The notes under the pieces are model-generated. The model was not told the DNA's origin. It searched no databases and saw nothing but the letters and a program-made list of their open reading frames with translations. From positions 1 through 49,463 of the forward strand of contig DBTY01000031.1 of NCBI GenBank assembly GCA_002307295.1: a DNA stretch of 49,463 nt. Reading direction: 5' to 3'. This document shows, piece after piece, positions 43,998 to 49,463 of this stretch. The translations under genes and the position numbers were made by a program. Numbering within the stretch: the stretch's first letter is position 1; every line of letters starts with the position of its first letter. This DNA is from Ignavibacteriales bacterium UBA1304 (GTDB lineage Bacteria > Bacteroidota > Ignavibacteria > Ignavibacteriales > Ignavibacteriaceae).

Positions 43998-44474
43998 ATG
44001 AGCGAAGCTAAAAAACAGGATACTACCGGAGACGCATTATTGCAATTAGTAAGTTTTGCCGTAGGCGAAGAAGAATACGGAGTAGACATATTAAAAGTTC
44101 AGGAAATTATAAGATTAGTAAGCATTACACAGGTGCCAAATTCGCCGCATTATGTTGATGGGATTATTAATTTACGCGGAAAAGTAATTCCAATTATTGA
44201 CTTAAGGACCAGAATTGGAATTCCGCGCAAAGAACATAATAACGGTACTAGAATTATTGTGGTCGATTTGGAAGGAAAAACAGTCGGCTTTGTGGTCGAT
44301 TCAGTTAGCGAAGTATTAAGAATTCCTGTAAACGTTACTGAAGCGCCTCCTGTTATGACTACTGGAGCTGATTCTTCATACATCACTTCGGTAGCTAAAC
44401 TAGAAGACAGAATAATAATATTATTAGACTTAGATAAAGTTCTTTCTGATGACGAAAAAGCTCAGCTTCAATAA
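43998..44474 (+). CDS. cheW: chemotaxis coupling protein CheW
   Basis: This 158-residue protein has the CheW fold. Signatures are QLVSFAVGEEEYGVDI, the VPNSPHYVDGIINLRGKVIP segment with the conserved Asn-Leu-Arg-Gly, and GFVVDSVSEVLRI. It bridges chemoreceptor tips to the CheA kinase. A strong AAGGAG RBS precedes the ATG. It is separated from the chemoreceptor by a terminator, and no cheA, cheY or cheR occurs in this window, so it must work with a kinase encoded elsewhere. Confidence 0.95.
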   Translation: MSEAKKQDTTGDALLQLVSFAVGEEEYGVDILKVQEIIRLVSITQVPNSPHYVDGIINLRGKVIPIIDLRTRIGIPRKEHNNGTRIIVVDLEGKTVGFVVDSVSEVLRIPVNVTEAPPVMTTGADSSYITSVAKLEDRIIILLDLDKVLSDDEKAQLQ

Positions 44475-44490
44475 AATAATATAATTATCA

Positions 44491-44524
44491 TTTCCCGCTT
44501 TACTTATATAAGAAAAGCGGGAAA
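44491..44524 (+). terminator. hairpin after cheW
   Basis: TTTCCCGCTTT (44491-44501) and AAAGCGGGAAA (44514-44524) form a perfect 11-bp stem 16 bases after the cheW stop. The T-run after it is weak (ATTATAAATTAATT), so it may be a terminator or an mRNA-stabilising hairpin. Confidence 0.65.
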
Positions 44525-44674
44525 ATTATAAATTAATTAGTTGTAAAATCAGTATATGTATTTATTTTCTATGCAGGCAATAAACGTTGATAGATTGATG
44601 AATTGAAAATTAGCAGATAATAAATTATCTTAACATAAATAAATATAAGTTATTATTTGCAAATAGAATACTGA

Positions 44675-45268
44675 GTGAAATTTACATTTAAGTTTATTGT
44701 TGCAACGTTTATTCTTTTATCGTTTACATCATTTTGCAAAGGCAAAAGATTTTCTGATGAAAAAATAAAATTTAAAGATATAATTAAAACCCAGGTTGAA
44801 TTGTATCCGCAAATGCAAATCCAGGATTATTATAAGCTTATTTATCAGGCTGTTTTTGGAAGCGCGCATATGGGCATGGATTCTATTATGGCGCAGCAAT
44901 GGTTTGATAAGGAATGGGCTGATACTCCTGAAAATAAAGCTGAAAAATACGCTGATACTATTAGTCCGAACGGGCGAATTATACGCGTAAATATTAGCTC
45001 ATATAAAGCAAGCGGCGGCTCTAAAGAAAAGCTTTTTACAGCATTTTTATATACTAGTAAAAATTATACTGGCTCAAAAACAGAGTTTTATAAGTTATGG
45101 CATTATCTTGAGAGTTTTAGTTCAATTACAGGTTATTCAAAAAAGTCCTTTGCTGAGTATTTGAAAAATATGAAAGCTAAAGGTCTTCCGGCAGCTCATC
45201 ATAGCGAAATATATGAGAGACTTTATAAACCGTCTTATAGAGTTGTTCTTGTATCTGAAATGAAATAA
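44675..45268 (+). CDS. exported protein of unknown function
   Basis: I do not recognise this 197-residue protein. It starts at a GTG and has an N-terminal hydrophobic export signal ending in a lipobox-like FTSFC, so it may be a lipoprotein. The mature part is alpha-helical with conserved-looking motifs: DYYKLIYQAVFGSAHMGMD near residues 50-70, a SPNGRIIRVNISSYK strand near 98-112, and a C-terminal HHSEIYERLYKPSYRVV. Histidines in GSAHMG and AHHSE could form a metal site, which is inference. No operon partner; no SD is visible before the GTG. Confidence 0.7.
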   Translation: MKFTFKFIVATFILLSFTSFCKGKRFSDEKIKFKDIIKTQVELYPQMQIQDYYKLIYQAVFGSAHMGMDSIMAQQWFDKEWADTPENKAEKYADTISPNGRIIRVNISSYKASGGSKEKLFTAFLYTSKNYTGSKTEFYKLWHYLESFSSITGYSKKSFAEYLKNMKAKGLPAAHHSEIYERLYKPSYRVVLVSEMK

Positions 45269-45541
45269 ATATATCTGTTAGCGTGTTAAATTGTTCATAA
45301 AATATAAAATGGTAAATTCTCTTTCCCTCAATAAATATGCGGCATTCTTACGAAAAAAAAACTGCATGTTAGTAAGCTCATATAAACGCTCAGTTAAAAA
45401 TAATAATTTTATTTTTCTAAAAAATAGAGATAAGATGGCGCTTGATATAATGGAATATTAAAAGTGTTGTTTTTTTATTTCTATAATTAGTTTATTGTTT
45501 GATTCTCCATAATAGTCTTAAGAAAAAAGGATGTTTTTTTA
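45269..45541. other. intergenic region before the 7TM hybrid kinase
   Basis: With the leader segment that follows, this gap is 305 bases. It is AT-rich with no coding potential of note. A GATATAATGG segment resembles a -10 box but no matching -35 element is visible. A possible 11-codon leader frame lies at its end and is listed separately. Confidence 0.5.
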
Positions 45542-45577
45542 ATGAACGAATTTAAATATGGGGCGCTAAAAAGATGA
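45542..45577 (+). CDS. possible 11-residue leader peptide coupled to the kinase
   Basis: ATG 45542 opens an 11-codon frame (MNEFKYGALKR) whose TGA stop overlaps the kinase start in an ATGA junction (45574-45577). AAAAAAGG lies 11 bases before this ATG, whereas the kinase ATG itself has no SD. Translational coupling through the short frame is plausible; the alternative is that the SD region is simply unused. Confidence 0.25.
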   Translation: MNEFKYGALKR

Positions 45578-48204
45578 ATTTTATACAAATTTCATTAGGC
45601 ATTCTGATCGGTTCTTTTTTGATCAGCAGTATTTTAAGCCTGTTATTAGCGCTAAAAAAATATGAAACTAAACTTAATTTGAGCTATTTCCTTTTCTCAT
45701 TTCTGCTTATTTTAAATACTACTTTTTCGATACTTCATTATTGCTCGGCCGATCTTCAAAAATGGATATTGCTGGAAAAAATACAGAATTCTTGTGTGGA
45801 ACTGCTTGGGATAACGTTTGTTTTATTTATTGGTTATTTCACAGGGAATACTAAAAAATACATTTTAATAATAAACGCAATTATAATAGCTTTATTTCTA
45901 TTTATTAATTGGTTAAGCCCTTATGGTATTGCATATTCATTTATTAGCTCAATAAAATATAATATAGAAACTCAGGAGTATTTGGCTACAAACTGGATTG
46001 CATCCTGGTGGAATATATTAATTTATGGCTATTTCGTATTTCTGTCTTTATATGTTATTGATTCAACGCGTGTTCTGTATAAAAAAGGAGAAAAAAACGG
46101 AGCTATATTATTAATAATATCAACTATTGTTGGGGCAATATCTATAATTTCTGATATTATGCTTATGCAATGCAACATAAAAATACCATTTTTAGAAAAT
46201 ATTGGTTTTATAATGTTTGTGGTTGTTGTAACAAGTAAAAATTTTGACTCCGTTATAAAAAGTAATAAAATAAAAGACGAACTTATTGAAACTGAAAAGA
46301 AGTATGAATCTCTAATAGAGTCTTCGCCTGATTCAATTCTTGTACATGCAGAGGGGAATATATTATTTGCAAATAAAAATTGTCTGCAAATGATGGGATT
46401 TGATAATTTTGAAGAAACTAAAAATGTAAAATTTCTTGATCTTATTTTGCAGGAATATCATGAATTTTTAAAAGAACGTAAAAAATTAATGGTTAAGACT
46501 AATTCTTCGCTGCCTCCCGCTGAAATAAAAATGGTAAAATACAATAACGAAATTTCTGAAATAGAGATTATCAGCTATCCAGTTAATTATGGCGGAGTAA
46601 ACGCTATTCATACTCTTATGCGCGATATAACAGGCAGAAAACGCGCAGAAACTGAATTAAAAATATTGACTAAGGCTGTTGAACAAAGCTCTGCCGCAAT
46701 TATGATTACAGATCCGAATTGGAAAATAGAATATGTAAATCCAAAATTTGAAGAAATGACAGGATATAAAATTGATGAAATTATTGGAAAAACAACTAAG
46801 TTATTGAAAGGAGGAAAGCTTTCAGCTGCTATACATGAGGAGTTTAGTCAGACTCTTTTTGCAGGAAAGGAATGGCGCGGACAGTTGCTTAATAAAAAAA
46901 AGAACGGGGAATTATATTGGGAACGCAACTCAATATCGCCTATTAAAAATTCAAAGGGGGAAACCACAAATTTCGTATCAATAAAAGAAGATATTACTGA
47001 CGAAATGCGAATAAAGGAAGAGTTGATAAAATCTAAGGATGAGGCTGAACAGGCTAATAAACTAAAATCAACTCTTTTGTCAAATGTGAGCCATGAGTTT
47101 AGAACTCCGCTTAATGGAATACTAGGCTTTGCTCAAATTCTTAAGGAAATTGTTTTTGATAAAACATATTTTGATATGGCTGACAAAATATCAAAATCTG
47201 GTTTACGCCTGTTAAATACTCTTAATTCCGTTCTGTTGCTTACCGAGCTTGAAAATAAAACTTATATTGTAACAAAAAAAGAAACTAATATATCGGATTT
47301 ATGCCGCAGAATTAAATCAAAATATGACGATGTAGTAAAAAATAAAAATCTTGAATTCAATGTTAATTTGTCTGAAGAAAATATTGAAATAAAAACTGAC
47401 GAAACGGTTCTTGTTAGGATATTGTCTTCTATTGTAGAGAATGCTATAAAATATACGAAGAATGGCAATATCTCTATCATTCTTGAAAATGGTTTTGATG
47501 AAACCGGAAGTGAAAGAATATTTATAAAAGTAAGCGATACGGGAATTGGTATTAAAAACGAAAACATAGATATTATTTTTGAAGAGTTTAAACAAATAAG
47601 CGAAGGTTACAGCAGGGAATATGAGGGACTTGGCCTTGGGCTTACTATTGCCAAAAAATTAGCCACACTAATAAATAGTGAAATTTTAGTAAGCAGCCAA
47701 TTAGGAAAAGGGTCTACTTTTACTGTTGTTTTACCATTAGAACGTGACAGCGCTTATAAACAAGTTCATGGTATTTTATGGAAAGCTTTATTTGATAACA
47801 GTAAAGGAAATAACATAAAAGAAGAACTGGACGAATTGCCTGAAGTATTATTAGTTGAAGATAATGTAATTAATGTAGAAGTAGTAGAGCATTATTTAAA
47901 AGGATTATGCAGGCTTTCAAGCGCATTAGACGGAGAAGCTGCGATCAAAATGATTTCTGAAAAAAGTTTCAAACTGCTTTTGCTTGATATTAATCTCGGA
48001 AATGGATTTGACGGAATTGAAGTATTAAAAGAAATTAAAAAGAGAGAGGAATATAAAGATGTTCCCGCTATCGCCCTTACTGGATATGCTTCTGATAGAA
48101 ATAAAAAAGAATTTCTTGAAAACGGATTCTCTGGTTTCCTTGCGAAGCCGTTTAATAAAAATGAACTTATTTCAATTGTTAATTCTGTTTTTGAAACGGT
48201 ATAA
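45574..48204 (+). CDS. 7TM hybrid sensor histidine kinase
   Basis: This 876-residue kinase begins with about seven TM helices (residues 1-225) of the type found in 7TM-sensor kinases. PAS domains follow at about 243-360 and 365-485, then HisKA with VSHEFRTPLNG (His507), HATPase_c (NAIKYTKNG, DTGIGI, GLGLGLTI) and a C-terminal receiver (about 757-875, VEDNVINVEVVE, Asp805 in LLDINLG). It is an inner-membrane hybrid kinase whose output partner is not adjacent. Its catalytic and receiver layout parallels the kinase at 22346. The ATG lacks an SD and overlaps a short upstream frame. Confidence 0.93.
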   Translation: MNFIQISLGILIGSFLISSILSLLLALKKYETKLNLSYFLFSFLLILNTTFSILHYCSADLQKWILLEKIQNSCVELLGITFVLFIGYFTGNTKKYILIINAIIIALFLFINWLSPYGIAYSFISSIKYNIETQEYLATNWIASWWNILIYGYFVFLSLYVIDSTRVLYKKGEKNGAILLIISTIVGAISIISDIMLMQCNIKIPFLENIGFIMFVVVVTSKNFDSVIKSNKIKDELIETEKKYESLIESSPDSILVHAEGNILFANKNCLQMMGFDNFEETKNVKFLDLILQEYHEFLKERKKLMVKTNSSLPPAEIKMVKYNNEISEIEIISYPVNYGGVNAIHTLMRDITGRKRAETELKILTKAVEQSSAAIMITDPNWKIEYVNPKFEEMTGYKIDEIIGKTTKLLKGGKLSAAIHEEFSQTLFAGKEWRGQLLNKKKNGELYWERNSISPIKNSKGETTNFVSIKEDITDEMRIKEELIKSKDEAEQANKLKSTLLSNVSHEFRTPLNGILGFAQILKEIVFDKTYFDMADKISKSGLRLLNTLNSVLLLTELENKTYIVTKKETNISDLCRRIKSKYDDVVKNKNLEFNVNLSEENIEIKTDETVLVRILSSIVENAIKYTKNGNISIILENGFDETGSERIFIKVSDTGIGIKNENIDIIFEEFKQISEGYSREYEGLGLGLTIAKKLATLINSEILVSSQLGKGSTFTVVLPLERDSAYKQVHGILWKALFDNSKGNNIKEELDELPEVLLVEDNVINVEVVEHYLKGLCRLSSALDGEAAIKMISEKSFKLLLLDINLGNGFDGIEVLKEIKKREEYKDVPAIALTGYASDRNKKEFLENGFSGFLAKPFNKNELISIVNSVFETV

Positions 48205-48205
48205 A

Positions 48206-48239
48206 AAAGCAGGAATTCATAAATATGTTTTCCTGCTTT
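48206..48239 (+). terminator. hairpin after the 7TM kinase
   Basis: AAAGCAGGAA (48206-48215) and TTCCTGCTTT (48230-48239) form a perfect 10-bp stem starting at the kinase stop codon. The T-run after the stem is short, so termination is likely but not strong. Confidence 0.65.
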
Positions 48240-48316
48240 CAGTGTGTAACATTACATCCCATACTGACACAAAATTTATATACGCTCCTTAAATTAGCGT
48301 AGAAAACTTATTCATT

Positions 48317-48844
48317 TTAGAGTTTATCTAAATGTAAGCTGTAAAGTAATTTGTCTGAATCGTCTTCAACGCCTGTAAAAACAAAAGAAGAATTAATCAG
48401 AACGTTTTGCGATAGCGAATTATCTTTTTCCGTATGAGCAATAATTTTCTTTACTCCTCCCAATTTTGCAAAAGATATCAAACCTTTCAACATCTCTGTG
48501 GCATATCCTTTACGTCTGTATTGAGTAAGAACAGAGTAACCAATTTCAACTAATCCGTCTTGATCAGGCGGACCATAAAAACCTACGCCTCCAACTAAAA
48601 CGCCTTTTTCTTCTACAATGGGAGCCTTTTTTATAGCATACCAATCAAGCCAGCCAACCCAATCGGGATGTTTTTTTAACAGATTACAATAATAGGGAAG
48701 AGCATCAACTAGGCTTTCGGTAGGCCAGTTGTTAGGAATTTTTGCATCAAGCAAGATAGAAAATAATTCATGATTTATTATCTCTGCTTCAGCTAACTCT
48801 AAAGTTGAAGGAATAAGCAACAATCTATCAGTATTTATATTCAT
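48317..48844 (-). CDS. GNAT family N-acetyltransferase (RimJ/RimL-like)
   Basis: This 175-residue protein begins with the Acetyltransf_3 signature TDRLLLIPSTLELAEAEI and contains the acetyl-CoA site in YSVLTQYRRKGYATEML (Arg-Arg-Lys-Gly-x-Ala). The following strand reads KKIIAHTEKDNSLSQNVLINSSF, with the typical Asn-x-x-Ser helix. The family acetylates ribosomal-protein N-termini or small amines and antibiotics; the substrate cannot be told here. It is transcribed alone, convergent with the hybrid kinase. Confidence 0.92.
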   Translation of the reverse strand: MNINTDRLLLIPSTLELAEAEIINHELFSILLDAKIPNNWPTESLVDALPYYCNLLKKHPDWVGWLDWYAIKKAPIVEEKGVLVGGVGFYGPPDQDGLVEIGYSVLTQYRRKGYATEMLKGLISFAKLGGVKKIIAHTEKDNSLSQNVLINSSFVFTGVEDDSDKLLYSLHLDKL

Positions 48845-49398
48845 ACGCCTGAAAGAATATTATCTATTTATGTCAAAAAAATTATAAACAAACATTACAA
48901 AAATAAAAAGATTCCGCAGAATAATTAATGTCTTTTGAGGTGTAATAAAAAATGTCCGCCAAATGTCCGCCATATTTATGTATAAAAAACAATAAAATAA
49001 CCAGTATTTAAGTAAACATTTATTTCATAGAGACGATAATGCTGTTAGGGTTTTTAATTGTAGTATGATTTGATCTTATAATAATCAGTTGATAACGGAT
49101 AATTAAGCGTTGTTGTTGGGTGCTGTTAATTAAAACAAAATTATAAGATAACAAATAAATGGGAGCATATTGTTTTGGAATATAGGGCTGCTTATATAGT
49201 CGAAGTGGAAATGAATAATTTGATTTTCGCTTTCAGAAAAAATGTTGAAACATCTTGTAGTGTGATAGATGTTATTTGCGTATTACAATACCAACAATAC
49301 TATATCTCAAGAGTCAATCGATTAAAGAAAACACAAGCGTTACAGGGGTTCACTACTAAACGCTAATTCAATAATATCAAACAAATTAATGGGAAAAA
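48845..49398. other. 554-base gene-poor interval with a tandem 11-mer
   Basis: No firm gene is visible. AATGTCCGCCA is repeated directly head-to-tail at 48951-48961 and 48962-48972. A 63-codon plus-strand frame from TTG 49175 to 49366 has no recognisable domain or SD. The base composition is slightly more GC in parts, and the stretch could be a former integration or insertion site. The final bases carry GGGAAAAA as RBS for the next gene. Confidence 0.5.
48951..48972. repeat. tandem direct repeat of AATGTCCGCCA
   Basis: Two exact, adjacent 11-base copies (48951-48961 and 48962-48972) stand out from the AT-rich surroundings by their TGTCCGCC core. Direct repeats of this kind may be binding sites or a small duplication. 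Confidence 0.8.
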
Positions 49399-49463
49399 AT
49401 GAAAAGAATAATATATTTTCTTACAAGTGTGCTTTGCCTTTGCCTAAATCTAAACGCGCAAAC
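49399..49463 (+). CDS. start of an exported protein (truncated by window end)
   Basis: ATG 49399 opens a frame that runs to the window end and encodes a typical signal peptide, MKRIIYFLTSVLCLCLNLNA followed by Gln. GGGAAAA precedes the ATG exactly as at the hydrolase gene 7695. Only 21 codons are visible, so the product is unknown beyond being exported. Confidence 0.7.
   Translation, partial: MKRIIYFLTSVLCLCLNLNAQ

Noticed and set aside
49175..49366. 63-codon plus-strand frame in the last intergenic region
   Set aside because: TTG start, no SD, no domain, and a composition unlike the neighbouring genes. Treated as chance or remnant.

Overview
The window is AT-rich (about one third GC by eye). 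It looks like a chromosomal segment of a Bacteroidota/Ignavibacteriota-type bacterium. The pointers are: secreted proteins whose signal peptides end in AQ, SQ or PQ; a SusC-like outer-membrane barrel with a carboxypeptidase-regulatory N-terminal domain; a DUF6600 lipoprotein; many PAS-rich sensor kinases; and frequent absence of Shine-Dalgarno sequences. This phylum-level placement is an inference. I see no rRNA, tRNA, CRISPR array, intact insertion sequence or phage module.

Layout. 1-6 kb: a lone receiver, then a kinase, an Rcp1-type receiver and a receiver-headed HisKA_2 kinase. 5.9-9.2 kb: housekeeping and stress genes (DUF169, nudC, a serine beta-lactamase-like hydrolase, mntP). 9.3-11.5 kb: a MarR regulator translationally overlapped by a DHA2 drug exporter, with two palindromes in front. 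11.6-12.7 kb: an unrecognised two-gene unit, a 135-residue protein ending in a CPPWC motif plus a polytopic membrane protein. 12.7-14.1 kb: a DUF6600 lipoprotein. 14.5-25.3 kb: a large signalling block with a 4-PAS HisKA_2 kinase, a 7-PAS HisKA_3 kinase paired with a LuxR/NarL regulator, a lone receiver flanked by repeated heptamers, and a hybrid kinase. 25.6-26.7 kb: a DUF123 protein and a small secreted protein. 26.8-31.8 kb: an AraC regulator followed by a complete EmrAB-TolC-type pump. 31.9-36.1 kb: a seven-gene arsenic operon (arsR, arsC, acr3, an ArsP-like permease, two thioredoxin-like proteins and a CcdA-like protein) on the minus strand. 36.4-39.2 kb: a TonB-receptor-like barrel. 39.3 kb: tatA. 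39.6-40.4 kb: a gene-poor stretch holding a candidate small transcript. 40.4-44.5 kb: a chemoreceptor with about 14 HAMP-like units, and cheW. 44.7-48.8 kb: an unknown exported protein, a 7TM hybrid kinase and a GNAT acetyltransferase. The window ends inside a new exported protein gene.

How it works together. The segment is dominated by environmental sensing: six sensor kinases, four separate receiver proteins or regulators, and a chemoreceptor. This is combined with toxic-compound export (two drug-efflux loci, arsenite export, manganese export). The arsenic operon appears to bundle arsenate reduction with its own thiol-electron supply. The least explained elements are the CPPWC protein with its membrane partner, the long repeated HAMP array, and the candidate small RNA before the chemoreceptor gene.
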